Positions 34,549 to 43,395 of a stretch of DNA of 64,000 bases are shown here, piece after piece. The notes under the pieces were generated by a model. It searched no databases and had not been told where the DNA came from. It worked only from the letters and a program-made list of their open reading frames with translations. Each line of letters starts with the position of its first letter. Position 1 is the stretch's first letter. A program made the position numbers and the translations under genes. The stretch comes from Altericroceibacterium endophyticum (GTDB taxonomy: Bacteria; Pseudomonadota; Alphaproteobacteria; Sphingomonadales; Sphingomonadaceae), in the NCBI RefSeq assembly GCF_009827595.1, contig NZ_WTYT01000002.1, positions 372,001-436,000 of the forward strand, written 5' to 3'.

Positions 34549-34578
34549 GGCGAGACAGCGTGATTAAACTGTCTCGCC
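34549..34578. terminator. Bidirectional stem-loop between serine hydrolase and DUF3237 genes
   Basis: Perfect arms GGCGAGACAG and CTGTCTCGCC with a 10-base loop, between convergent genes. Confidence 0.65.
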
Positions 34579-34628
34579 GCCCCCAGAATGGCGCCCTCTT
34601 CAGAGCAGGCATCCACGAAATCGCACCA

Positions 34629-35111
34629 TCACTCGACCACGAAATAGTGAATGCGATTGGCACCGGGAATCTTCTCAGCCACACCCACAAAGACATGGCG
34701 CGCCAGCCAGTCATGCGGGCCCTCGGCTACATCGAATTTGGGCGTGACCCGCATGTAATATTCGTGCGGCTCTGCCGGTTCGTTACGCGCCATGCGTTCG
34801 GCCACTTCCTCGGTATATGCCCAGCGATAGCCACGGTTCTGCATATAGATCACAGTCCCGTCGTCCAGTTCCAGCATGTAGCGGGCATCGAAATCGAGCA
34901 CCCCATCGGGGCGCAACAAGGGCCAGTCACCGCCGCTCATGGGGATGACCCTGCCCGCAATGCCCGGGCCTTCGATCGTCCCGTCCAGGGCATACACTCC
35001 CGCACGTGTCGCGCCTTGGGACGTCGGCTTGAGCCAGTATGGCTTCCCAAGCGTCAGCGCGATGGAAAAAGCAAAACGAAATTGCGGGGTAAAAGCCTGC
35101 CAGTCAGTCAT
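34629..35111 (-). CDS. DUF3237 family protein, copy A
   Basis: A soluble beta-rich protein of unknown function, 160 residues. The DUF3237 core is GDWPLLRPDGVLDFDARYML followed by DDGTVIYMQNRGYRW, and it ends VFVGVAEKIPGANRIHYFVVE. ATG 35111 has AAGGGA 8 bases upstream. It is transcribed away from a second DUF3237 gene (35236-35724) with which it shares one MarR-type box. The two proteins share the central motif but differ elsewhere, so they are paralogues and could form a heteromer or act on two related intermediates. Confidence 0.87.
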   Translation of the reverse strand: MTDWQAFTPQFRFAFSIALTLGKPYWLKPTSQGATRAGVYALDGTIEGPGIAGRVIPMSGGDWPLLRPDGVLDFDARYMLELDDGTVIYMQNRGYRWAYTEEVAERMARNEPAEPHEYYMRVTPKFDVAEGPHDWLARHVFVGVAEKIPGANRIHYFVVE

Positions 35112-35149
35112 TCGGAAATTCCCTTCCATAGCTGGGGTTACAGCATATT

Positions 35150-35166
35150 GCTTGATTAATCATATA
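35150..35166. promoter_or_regulatory. MarR-type operator, copy 2
   Basis: GCTTGATTAATCATATA, identical over 17 bases to the copy at 40919-40935. Between the divergent DUF3237 genes. Confidence 0.72.
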
Positions 35167-35235
35167 TTATGCTGCACGAAGGTTGCAAGCGCAATGGCAT
35201 CATAAAATGCCAGACTGGCGGAGGAGGATGAGACT

Positions 35236-35724
35236 GTGCAGGATAATCAATCGCTCGATCTGAAATTCGAACATGCGTTCGACATACGCATTAATTTCGA
35301 CCGGCGCTGGACCACGGGTGCCATTCACGAGGGCGGCCCAAACCACGGTTACACCTCAATCGGCGAAAATTCGCTGGTAAGCGGTCCCAGACTTTCAGGG
35401 AAACTGGTCGATTACAGCGGCGCCGACTGGCCTGTGATGCGGACCGACGGTGTCGTTGAGCTCAATGCCCATTACATGATCGAAGCCGACGATGGGGCGC
35501 TCATCTACATCCGCAATCTGGGTTACGTACATGGCAAGCTTGAGCGACCGGGAAAGGAAGCCATTGGGTCATACTTTCGTTGCACGCCCTATTTCCGGGC
35601 CCCTGACGGGCCCCATGAATGGCTCAACCGGACTGTGATTGTCGGCGTCGGACAACGCAGGCCGCAAATCGGCCCGGACGGTGAACCCGATCATTCGATT
35701 TTCCGCTACTACGCGGTGGTGTGA
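35236..35724 (+). CDS. DUF3237 family protein, copy B
   Basis: 162 residues with the same core as copy A (DWPVMRTDGVVELNAHYMIE, DDGALIYIRNLGYV) and the end IVGVGQRRPQIGPDGEPDHS. GTG start with a GAGGAGG site 8 bases upstream; a nearby ATG is out of frame. Function unknown; DUF3237 genes are often found in aromatic and steroid catabolic clusters. It converges on the MarR gene 34 bases on. Confidence 0.87.
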   Translation: MQDNQSLDLKFEHAFDIRINFDRRWTTGAIHEGGPNHGYTSIGENSLVSGPRLSGKLVDYSGADWPVMRTDGVVELNAHYMIEADDGALIYIRNLGYVHGKLERPGKEAIGSYFRCTPYFRAPDGPHEWLNRTVIVGVGQRRPQIGPDGEPDHSIFRYYAVV

Positions 35725-35758
35725 ACAGCTTTCCCGAGCGTGGTCACATGCCGGGCGG

Positions 35759-36307
35759 TCAGGTCGACGAACCGTCTTTCAACATGCCCTTCAGCTGCGT
35801 TCCGATACGCATCAGAAGATCATCCAGCGTGGCGCGTTCATCCGCAGAAAGGTCGCACAGCAGTTCCTCGTGAAACGCGCTTCGCCGTTCCTGCGTCTCA
35901 CGATACTGCACCCGCCCGGCCTCCGTGAGCGAAACGATGGAAGCGCGCCTGTCAGCGGGGTTTCTCTTTCGCTCTAGCAGCCCCCGGCCCACCAGGGACG
36001 TGACGGCGCGGCTCACTTCAGCAAAATCCACCCAGGCAAGTTCGGCTACCTGGCCCGCAGTGCCTCCATCCGGCATCGTCGCAAACCGGGCAAGAACCCG
36101 CCATTCGGCATAGGTCATCTCATCCTGTTCCAGCAGCTGGCGAATTGTCAGACGGTCCATGATCTTGGCAAGCAGGCCCATCCGGAAGGTCGGGTAATCC
36201 AGCCGATCCATCTTCCAGCCCGCCAGTTGCGTGGCCGAATTCTCCGTGCCGTCCGTTGCTGCGCCTGCCCCGTTTTTGGCGGAACCGGCTTTCTTCGATG
36301 TCACCAT
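35759..36307 (-). CDS. MarR family regulator (module 2)
   Basis: A winged-helix regulator of 182 residues. Residues 1-30 are a Lys/Ala/Gly-rich tail; the wHTH spans about 75-135 (GGTAGQVAELAWVDFAEVSRAVTSLVGRGLLERKRNPADRRASIVSLTEAG). MarR proteins normally repress until bound by an aromatic or other small ligand. It is divergent from the oxygenase gene at 36508, with a perfect 14-bp palindrome CTTGATTAATCAAG between them, and related boxes stand before three other promoters of this module. The MarR-box pairing is inference from position. Confidence 0.92.
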   Translation of the reverse strand: MVTSKKAGSAKNGAGAATDGTENSATQLAGWKMDRLDYPTFRMGLLAKIMDRLTIRQLLEQDEMTYAEWRVLARFATMPDGGTAGQVAELAWVDFAEVSRAVTSLVGRGLLERKRNPADRRASIVSLTEAGRVQYRETQERRSAFHEELLCDLSADERATLDDLLMRIGTQLKGMLKDGSST

Positions 36308-36428
36308 TTCTTGTCCCGATGCGGCAGCCCCAACTGCCCTTCACGCTTATTTTGCCGATAGTCGTTTCTCAAGCAATGATTCACCGGCCGCACAATGACA
36401 ACATGAAATTGCTTGCCTTCGCGATATA

Positions 36429-36443
36429 GCTTGATTAATCAAG
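36429..36443. promoter_or_regulatory. MarR-type operator, copy 3 (perfect palindrome)
   Basis: GCTTGATTAATCAAG, of which CTTGATTAATCAAG is a perfect palindrome, in the intergenic region of the MarR gene and the divergent oxygenase gene. The best-conserved copy of the four, as expected for an autoregulatory site. Confidence 0.8.
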
Positions 36444-36507
36444 TTTTGAAGATGAACATTCAAGCAGGCGCAGTCCGAACCGGGCACTTGCCTGGAACAG
36501 GTTGGCA

Positions 36508-37977
36508 ATGAACTTTCCCAATACTCCCAATTTCTCCGGTAATTTCACGCCTTCTGGTGTCGAGGCGGATGTTGCGCATCTGCCTGTCATCGACGGAGCC
36601 GTCCCGCTCGCTCTGGATGGCTCATTCTTCCGCGTTGCCCCCGATCCGCAATTCCCGCCGCTCGCAGGTGACGACATCTGGTTCAACGGCGACGGCATGG
36701 TCACCCGCATTCGCTTCAAGGACGGGAACGTGTCCTTGCAGCAACGCTGGGCGCGGACCGAAAAATTCACGGCAGAACGCGAAGCAGGACGAGCGCTGTT
36801 CGGCGCCTACCGCAATCCACTGACCGACGATGCCAGCGTGACAGGCAAGGTCCGCAGCACGGCCAACACAAACGTCATTCTGCACGCGGGCAAACTGCTG
36901 GCGCTGAAAGAAGACAGCCCGCCCGTCTGGATGGCCCCGGAAACGCTGGAGACGATCGATCCGGTTTACGATTTCGGCGGCCGCATGACATCGGAAACCT
37001 TTACGGCCCACCCGAAAATCGATGCACGAACAGGTGAAATGCTGGCCTTTGGCTACGCTGCAAAAGGCCTGTGCACCCGTGACATGGTTTTCTACGTCAT
37101 CAATGCAGCCGGTGAAATCGACCACGAAGTGTGGTTCGAAATTCCCTATTATTGCATGATGCACGACTTTGGTTTCACGGAGGATTACGTGGTCTTCCAT
37201 GTGGTTCCGATCGTGGGATCATGGGAACGTCTCGAATCCGGATTGCCGCATTTCGGATTTGATCGCGCGCGGCCTGTCCATCTTGGTATTTTGCCACGAG
37301 GTGGGCGCGCGGAAGACATTCGCTGGTTCAGCGCCCCGACCTGTTTCGCCAGCCATGTGATGAATGCCCATAATGTCGGCACCAAGGTGCATTTCGATGT
37401 GCCCATGGCATCGGGCAATATGTTTCCGTTTTTCCCCGACACCGAAGGCGCGCCGTTCGATCCGGTTGAGGCGGCGGCCTGCATGACACGCTGGAGCGTC
37501 GACATGGCGGCCAACAGCGATGATATCGCCATGACGCAGCTGTCGGATCTGGTCGGTGAGTTTCCCCGCATCGATGATCGATTTGCTGGTCAGGCGAACC
37601 GCTATGGCTGGCAGCTGGTGCAGGATCAGACGAAACCGGTCGACTTGCCCGGCATTCGCAGCGCGACCGGCATGATGATGAACACGATTGCCCGGCTCGA
37701 TCTCGAAACCGGAGCCACGGAAACCTATTGGGTCGGCCCGGCCAGCTCGCTTCAGGAACCCGCCTTCATCCCCCGGCCCGGCTCCACCGAGGAGGGCGAT
37801 GGCTATCTGGTGGTGGTCGAGAACAGGCTCGCTGAGCAGGCTTCACGTTTGCTGTTGCTCGATGCCATGGCTCTGTCGAAGGGACCGATTACCACGATCG
37901 CCGCCCCCTTCCGTCTCCGCCAGGGCCTGCATGGCAATTGGGCGCCAGCCAGCGCTTTCGCTGCGCTCCCGGCCTGA
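36508..37977 (+). CDS. Carotenoid oxygenase family protein (lignostilbene-dioxygenase-like)
   Basis: A non-heme iron enzyme that cleaves a carbon-carbon double bond with O2 to two carbonyl products. 489 residues in a seven-bladed propeller fold. Candidate iron-ligand His are in FTAHPKID, MMHDFGFTED, SHVMNAHN and RQGLHGNW, the four-His pattern of the family. Bacterial members without carotenoid genes nearby often cut stilbenes and related aryl alkenes; no carotenoid gene is in the window. ATG 36508; a TTG two codons earlier is possible. Followed by an aldehyde dehydrogenase and an MFS gene on the same strand: cleavage product, oxidation, transport. Confidence 0.9.
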   Translation: MNFPNTPNFSGNFTPSGVEADVAHLPVIDGAVPLALDGSFFRVAPDPQFPPLAGDDIWFNGDGMVTRIRFKDGNVSLQQRWARTEKFTAEREAGRALFGAYRNPLTDDASVTGKVRSTANTNVILHAGKLLALKEDSPPVWMAPETLETIDPVYDFGGRMTSETFTAHPKIDARTGEMLAFGYAAKGLCTRDMVFYVINAAGEIDHEVWFEIPYYCMMHDFGFTEDYVVFHVVPIVGSWERLESGLPHFGFDRARPVHLGILPRGGRAEDIRWFSAPTCFASHVMNAHNVGTKVHFDVPMASGNMFPFFPDTEGAPFDPVEAAACMTRWSVDMAANSDDIAMTQLSDLVGEFPRIDDRFAGQANRYGWQLVQDQTKPVDLPGIRSATGMMMNTIARLDLETGATETYWVGPASSLQEPAFIPRPGSTEEGDGYLVVVENRLAEQASRLLLLDAMALSKGPITTIAAPFRLRQGLHGNWAPASAFAALPA

Positions 37978-38009
37978 CCCTGACACATCCTGTTTTGCGA
38001 AAGCGATCA

Positions 38010-39452
38010 ATGCCAAACACGCACCCCACACCCTACCCCCGCCTCGGCATGTATGTTGCCGGTGAATGGATCCAGCAATCCACCCGCACGCACTGTGTTA
38101 TTAACCCGGCTAATGGTGATACGCTGGGCGAACTTCCGCTCGCTGAAGCAGCCGATCTCGATCGCGCTCTCGATGCGGCCGAGCGCGGCTTTCGGCAATG
38201 GCGCAAGACGCCCGTCGGTGAGCGAGCCCATGTTCTGCATGAAGCCGCGCGCCTGCTGCGTGAACGCATCGACCAGATCGCCACACTTGCGACGCTGGAA
38301 GAGGGCAAGACGCTGGCTGAAACTCGCATCGAAACACTGGCCTGCGCCAATTTGTTCGATTTCTATGCCGAAGAAGCCAAGCGAAACTATGGCCGGGTGC
38401 TGGTTCGGCCGAGCGGGACACGCTCACTGGTTATGCATGAACCTGTCGGGCCTGTCGCTGCCTTCGCACCGTGGAATTTCCCGATCCACAATCCGGGCCG
38501 AAAGCTCGGCGCGCCAATCGCAGCCGGCTGCTCGGTCATTCTGAAACCGGCGGAGGAAACACCCGCTTCGGCGATGGCCGTGGTGCAGACACTCATCGAC
38601 GCAGGATGCCCCGGCGATGTCGTGCAACTGGTCTTCGGCGTGCCTGACGAGGTGTCGCGCCACCTGCTTGCCAGTCCGATCATCCGCAAGGTCAGCTTTA
38701 CCGGCTCAACCGCGGTCGGCAAGCATCTGGTGAAGCTCGCCGCGGACACGATGAAGCGCACGACCATGGAGCTGGGCGGGCACGCCCCCGTGATCATCTT
38801 CGATGATTGCGACCTTGAACGAACGGTCGAAACCTTGGCCATCGGAAAATCGCGCAATGCCGGGCAGGTCTGCGTTTCGCCCACTCGTTTCTATGTTCAG
38901 GATGCCATTCACGACCGCTTTATTGACGCGTTCACAAAGCGGTTTTCTGCCCTGCGGCTCGGTAGCGGGCTGGAGCCATCTACCGAAATGGGGCCGCTCG
39001 CCAATGACAGGCGCCTGAATGCCGTATCGACGCTGGTGAGCGATGCCGTGCAATCGGGTGCGACCCTTCTATGCGGCGGCGAAGCGTCGGGTGAGCAAGG
39101 CTTCTTCTGGCGGCCAACAGTGCTGGCAGACGCACCTTTGAGCGCCCGTGTGATGCATGAAGAACCGTTCGGACCGATTGTCGTCACGTCCCGCTTTAGC
39201 GATTTTGACGAGGCCATAGAGAAGGCCAACCGCCTGCCTTACGGCTTGGCTGCTTTCGCCTTCACCGAAAATGCACGTCAGGCCAATCTGGTCGGCGACG
39301 CATTGGAAGCAGGGATGGTCGGCATCAACACCACCGGACTGGCGGCCGCAGATGCGCCTTTTGGAGGCGTGAAAGAAAGCGGCCATGGTGCAGAAGACGG
39401 CCCCGAGGGATTGGCCGCCTGTCTGGTCACCAAAACAATCCATCAGATCTGA
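38010..39452 (+). CDS. NAD(P)-dependent aldehyde dehydrogenase
   Basis: Oxidises an aldehyde to its acid in the cytoplasm. 480 residues; catalytic Cys in NAGQVCVSPTRF and Glu in TTMELGGHAPVI, with NAD-binding FTGSTAVGKHL. It fits the vanillin/semialdehyde dehydrogenase class by sequence pattern. 32 bases separate it from the oxygenase gene, so aldehydes from double-bond cleavage are the likely substrate. The frame runs further up but the ATG at 38010 is where family homology begins. Confidence 0.92.
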   Translation: MPNTHPTPYPRLGMYVAGEWIQQSTRTHCVINPANGDTLGELPLAEAADLDRALDAAERGFRQWRKTPVGERAHVLHEAARLLRERIDQIATLATLEEGKTLAETRIETLACANLFDFYAEEAKRNYGRVLVRPSGTRSLVMHEPVGPVAAFAPWNFPIHNPGRKLGAPIAAGCSVILKPAEETPASAMAVVQTLIDAGCPGDVVQLVFGVPDEVSRHLLASPIIRKVSFTGSTAVGKHLVKLAADTMKRTTMELGGHAPVIIFDDCDLERTVETLAIGKSRNAGQVCVSPTRFYVQDAIHDRFIDAFTKRFSALRLGSGLEPSTEMGPLANDRRLNAVSTLVSDAVQSGATLLCGGEASGEQGFFWRPTVLADAPLSARVMHEEPFGPIVVTSRFSDFDEAIEKANRLPYGLAAFAFTENARQANLVGDALEAGMVGINTTGLAAADAPFGGVKESGHGAEDGPEGLAACLVTKTIHQI

Positions 39453-39513
39453 CGAAACCTACTGAACGAGGGTGACGCAATCGCCCCGCAACCCCGGGAC
39501 AAGGGGTGGTCAC

Positions 39514-40866
39514 ATGAGAGGAAATACCGCGATGATGCCGAAGACATTCGATGTTCAGGGGTTTGTCGATGAGCAGAAACTGCGGCCCATCCATTTCCTG
39601 GTCCTGATCCTGTGCTTCCTGGTGATGTTCAGCGACGGGTTCGATATCTTCATGATCGGCAAGATCGCTCCCGCCATTGCCGAGGGTTTCGGCGTTGCTC
39701 CGGCGGCGATGACCATCGTCATCCTGCTGCAACAGATCGGCCTGGCTCTGGGTGCCTTCCTGATCAGCCCACTCGGCGACCTGTATGGCCGGAAAAGAAT
39801 GCTGGTCATCTCCTTTGCATTGTTCGGCGGTTTGACGGTGGCGACCGCTTTCGCGCCTTCGATCCTGATCATGGCCATCATGCGCGGCGTGGCCGGACTG
39901 TTTCTGGCCAGCGTGCTTCCCATGGCCGTTGCCCTGATTTCCGAATTCACACCGAAGAAAAGCCGTGCGACCTTCATCGCCGTGGGCATGGCCGGATATA
40001 GTCTGGGCAATGTTGCCGGGGCCGTGACCGCCCTGCTGGTCCCCGACTTCGGGTGGCAAAGCGGCTTCTGGGTAGGCGGCATGCTGCCACTCGTCCTGAT
40101 CCCTGTCCTGGTCGCCTTCCTTCCGGAATCGCTTGCCTACCGGGTCAACAGAGATCCGAGTGACGCCAGGATTCCCCGGACGATAGCCAAAATCTCTCCG
40201 GGAATCGAACTCACCGGAACAGAGGTCTTTGTCGGACAAGGCAATCGCAAGACCGGCGCACGGCCCAATCCGCTGGAGCTGGTTCGCGATGGCCGGGCCC
40301 GGACCAGCGCGATCCTGTTCACCTCATGCTTCTTTTCGATGGGGACGATCGCCCTGCTGGCCGCATGGCTGCCCAGCTTTTTCCTGCAAATGGCCGGCAT
40401 TTCCATCCAGGATTTCGCATTGTCTGCCATGGTGGGACTGCTGGGAGGGATTTTCGGGATGCTGACAATTGGCGGCCTGCTGGACCGTATTCATCCGACC
40501 CTGCCGATCCCCTTCTTCTTTATCGGCTATGCCACTGCCGTGGTCTCCCTGAGTCAGGTTCCGTTTCACAGCCCGTTCTTCATTCCCACCCTGTTCCTGA
40601 TGGCCATGTTCCAGGGCGGCGGGCAGGCCGGGCTGAACATGATCATGGCACGCGTATATCCCCCCTTTGTGCGCAGCACCGGAATTGGCTGGGCCGGTGG
40701 TGCCGGGCGCATCGGCGGAGTGATCCTGCCTCTGTTCGGCGGATTCGCGCTGAGCTCAGCCTACAGCCTGCAGCTGACCTTGGTGCTTGTCGCGCTGGCA
40801 CCGGTCATCGTCGCAATTCTCGTGCTGTTTCTGCGCCCTGTGGAACCTGCGCCTTCCACGCGCTGA
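39514..40866 (+). CDS. MFS transporter, aromatic acid:H+ symporter-like
   Basis: An inner-membrane importer of about 450 residues with 12 helices. DGFDIF in TM1 and GDLYGRKRM between TM2 and TM3 are the two signatures of the aromatic acid:proton symporter (AAHS) family. Three in-frame starts exist (ATG 39514, 39532, 39535); I chose the first, with AAGGGG 8 bases upstream. Third gene of the oxygenase-ALDH-MFS unit. A short stem-loop follows and then a MarR box. Confidence 0.86.
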   Translation: MRGNTAMMPKTFDVQGFVDEQKLRPIHFLVLILCFLVMFSDGFDIFMIGKIAPAIAEGFGVAPAAMTIVILLQQIGLALGAFLISPLGDLYGRKRMLVISFALFGGLTVATAFAPSILIMAIMRGVAGLFLASVLPMAVALISEFTPKKSRATFIAVGMAGYSLGNVAGAVTALLVPDFGWQSGFWVGGMLPLVLIPVLVAFLPESLAYRVNRDPSDARIPRTIAKISPGIELTGTEVFVGQGNRKTGARPNPLELVRDGRARTSAILFTSCFFSMGTIALLAAWLPSFFLQMAGISIQDFALSAMVGLLGGIFGMLTIGGLLDRIHPTLPIPFFFIGYATAVVSLSQVPFHSPFFIPTLFLMAMFQGGGQAGLNMIMARVYPPFVRSTGIGWAGGAGRIGGVILPLFGGFALSSAYSLQLTLVLVALAPVIVAILVLFLRPVEPAPSTR

Positions 40867-40872
40867 TGCACG

Positions 40873-40911
40873 TGGCCGGCCGGTTCGCGTGCCAATGCCG
40901 TCGACCGGCCA
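40873..40911 (+). terminator. Stem-loop after the aromatic-acid-type MFS gene
   Basis: Arms TGGCCGG and CCGGCCA separated by 25 bases, ending 8 bases before the MarR-type box. No T-run, so only a possible terminator. Confidence 0.4.
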
Positions 40912-40918
40912 TTAATTA

Positions 40919-40935
40919 GCTTGATTAATCATATA
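40919..40935. promoter_or_regulatory. MarR-type operator, copy 4
   Basis: GCTTGATTAATCATATA, identical to copy 2. It runs into TATAAT (40932-40937), a good -10 element, so bound regulator would cover the promoter of the receptor gene that starts at 41034. Confidence 0.75.
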
Positions 40936-41033
40936 ATGCTTGACCGCATCATCGCCGCAAAATAATCAGTCATCATACCGATTAAAAAAATCGGGCTCGG
41001 AAACCGAGACAATAAAAATGTGGGAGAGAAAGA

Positions 41034-43379
41034 ATGGGCACGTACAAAGCCTTACTGATCGCGTCGTCTGCAATTGCGCTGAGCGCCGCGCTACCGTCTT
41101 CGGCCTATGCCCAGACGGCAGGTGAGCAGGACTCCGCCCCCCAGAAGGCCGATGCTGCCGACAGTTCCGAATGGGAAATCGTCGTCACGGCCACCCGGAA
41201 AAATCAATTGCTCAGCAAGGTGCCGATCAGCGTCGCTGCCTTTTCGCAGGAATCGATGGATCGCCAGGGCGTCAAGAACATCGCCGATATTGCCCGACTG
41301 ACCCCCGGCCTCAGCTTTAGCGGCGGCACTTTCGGCAGCGATACAAGCTCAAACATCGCCATTCGCGGCGTGTCCTCAACCTCCGGTGCGGCCACGACCG
41401 GCATCTATATCGATGATTCCGCCATCCAGATCAGGTCCAATACCCAGACCGCCTTTGGCACGGCATTCCCCCGCATATTCGATCTCGAACGTATCGAAGT
41501 GCTGCGCGGTCCGCAGGGGACATTGTTCGGCGCTGGTGCGCAGGGCGGTGTCGTCCGCTTCATCACGCCAAAGCCCAATCTCGACTACACATCGGCCTAT
41601 GCCCGCGCAGAGGTAGCCACCACCAAGGGCGGCGATGCCAGTTATGAAGCTGGCGCGGCCGTGGGCGCGCCCATCGTGCAAGACCGGATCGGCATGCGTA
41701 TCAGCGCCTTCTACCGCAAGGATGGCGGCTGGGTGGATCGTCGGCCCTTCAATGTCGCAACACCGGACAGCACGGAATATTACAAGGACGTAAATTCCTC
41801 CGATACCGTGGCCTTGCGCGGAGGCCTTTCGTTCCAGCTGACCGATAGTATCAACATTACCCCGTCCCTCTATTATCAGCGTGTGCGGGGCGATGATTCA
41901 GGGACCTTGTGGGGCAATCTGACCGATGCCGAGGCCGGGAAATTTGTAAACGGATATTCGGTTGCGCAGACCTTCAATGATCGTTTCTTCCTGCCCAGCA
42001 TCAACGCGACAGTCGAGCTTGGCGATCTGGAACTGGCTTCGGTAACGTCATGGTTCGACCGCGACGGATCGAGCACGCCGGATTACACCAACCTCAACAC
42101 GAGTTTCATCTTCGACACGCCCTTCCCCTTCCTGCCCGGCTGGAAAGCTCCGGGTATTGTCACGGCACGACAGAAGGTCTTTTCCCAGGAAGTCCGCCTG
42201 TCGTCGAATAACAGTGACTCCGCGATCCGCTGGACCGTTGGCGGCTATTACAGCAGGGCCCGGCAGATCGAGAGCTTCAAGATCGAAGACCAGTTTACGG
42301 GGCAGATCATCCCTCTCGAAGCCGTGTTCGGCATTGGCCTGACCGACGACCTGTATATTTTCACCTCCGCCAATGACACGATCGACAAGCAATGGGCCGC
42401 CTTTGCCCAGATTGATGTGGATCTGTTCGAAGGTCTCACGGCCACGCTTGGCGCGCGATATAGCGACACGACCTTCGATTATAGCCGCGACGTTGGCGGG
42501 CCGCTGAACTACACCGGCAGTGGGCCTGAAACCACGACGACGACCGGCGTTCAGAAGTCCAAGCCCTTTACGCCTAAATTTGGCCTCACCTACGACATTG
42601 ACGATGGCAACATGGTCTATGCGTCGGCCGCCAAGGGCTTCCGTGGCGGGGGTGTCAATCCGCCGCTCTTTGCCAGCTGTGCCATCCAGGATGCGCCGGC
42701 AACCTTCGATCCGGACACGACCTGGAGCTTCGAGCTTGGCGCCAAGAACAAACTGTTCGGCGGTGCTTTGCGTACAGATGCCAGCGCCTTTTATATCAAA
42801 TGGGACAATATCCAGCAGTTCGTCCTTGCCGGATGTGCGGGCAATGGTTTCCGCGACAATATCGGCGCAGCCACCAGCAAGGGCTTCGACCTGCAAGTTT
42901 CGCTGCGCGCTACGGATAATCTGCAATTGAGCGGTTCGGTCGGCTATGTCGACGCCAAGCTTACCAAGACCGTGGTGGTGAATGATGTGGTGTTTGCCCG
43001 TGACGGAGACGCCCTTGAAGGATCACCATGGCAGCTTGCCGGCAATGTCGATTACACGCTGCCGCTCAGCACGCTGGGCGAAGGTTATATCCACGCGGAT
43101 GCGCGCTATAACAGCCACAATAACGGCAAGCGCGCGATGTATGATGACCCTGCCGCGTCCGGCTATGACCCGACGCTGCAATTCGACCCGGCCGTCACAG
43201 AGGTCAATATGAGGATTGGCCTTCGCTCAGGGAATGTCGATGCCTCCATCTTCGTGAACAATCTGCTCAACGCAGCGCCCCTGCTGGGGAAGAACCGGGA
43301 TACCGACACCTCCCCGCTTTACTATTATCGGACCTTGAGACCCCGGACAGCCGGCCTGACCGTAAGCTATCGCTATTGA
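41034..43379 (+). CDS. TonB-dependent receptor (module 2)
   Basis: An outer-membrane importer of 781 residues. Signal peptide ending LPSSAYAQ, TonB-box-like EIVVTATRK, plug (LERIEVLRGPQGTLFGAGAQ) and barrel, ending in an aromatic strand TVSYRY. GGGAG precedes the ATG. It is under copy 4 of the MarR box, while the MarR gene that follows directly (16 bases on) may be read from the same transcript. Different from the module 1 receptor in plug and loop sequence, so likely for another substrate. Confidence 0.93.
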   Translation: MGTYKALLIASSAIALSAALPSSAYAQTAGEQDSAPQKADAADSSEWEIVVTATRKNQLLSKVPISVAAFSQESMDRQGVKNIADIARLTPGLSFSGGTFGSDTSSNIAIRGVSSTSGAATTGIYIDDSAIQIRSNTQTAFGTAFPRIFDLERIEVLRGPQGTLFGAGAQGGVVRFITPKPNLDYTSAYARAEVATTKGGDASYEAGAAVGAPIVQDRIGMRISAFYRKDGGWVDRRPFNVATPDSTEYYKDVNSSDTVALRGGLSFQLTDSINITPSLYYQRVRGDDSGTLWGNLTDAEAGKFVNGYSVAQTFNDRFFLPSINATVELGDLELASVTSWFDRDGSSTPDYTNLNTSFIFDTPFPFLPGWKAPGIVTARQKVFSQEVRLSSNNSDSAIRWTVGGYYSRARQIESFKIEDQFTGQIIPLEAVFGIGLTDDLYIFTSANDTIDKQWAAFAQIDVDLFEGLTATLGARYSDTTFDYSRDVGGPLNYTGSGPETTTTTGVQKSKPFTPKFGLTYDIDDGNMVYASAAKGFRGGGVNPPLFASCAIQDAPATFDPDTTWSFELGAKNKLFGGALRTDASAFYIKWDNIQQFVLAGCAGNGFRDNIGAATSKGFDLQVSLRATDNLQLSGSVGYVDAKLTKTVVVNDVVFARDGDALEGSPWQLAGNVDYTLPLSTLGEGYIHADARYNSHNNGKRAMYDDPAASGYDPTLQFDPAVTEVNMRIGLRSGNVDASIFVNNLLNAAPLLGKNRDTDTSPLYYYRTLRPRTAGLTVSYRY

Positions 43380-43395
43380 TCCGAGGGGGGCGAAC

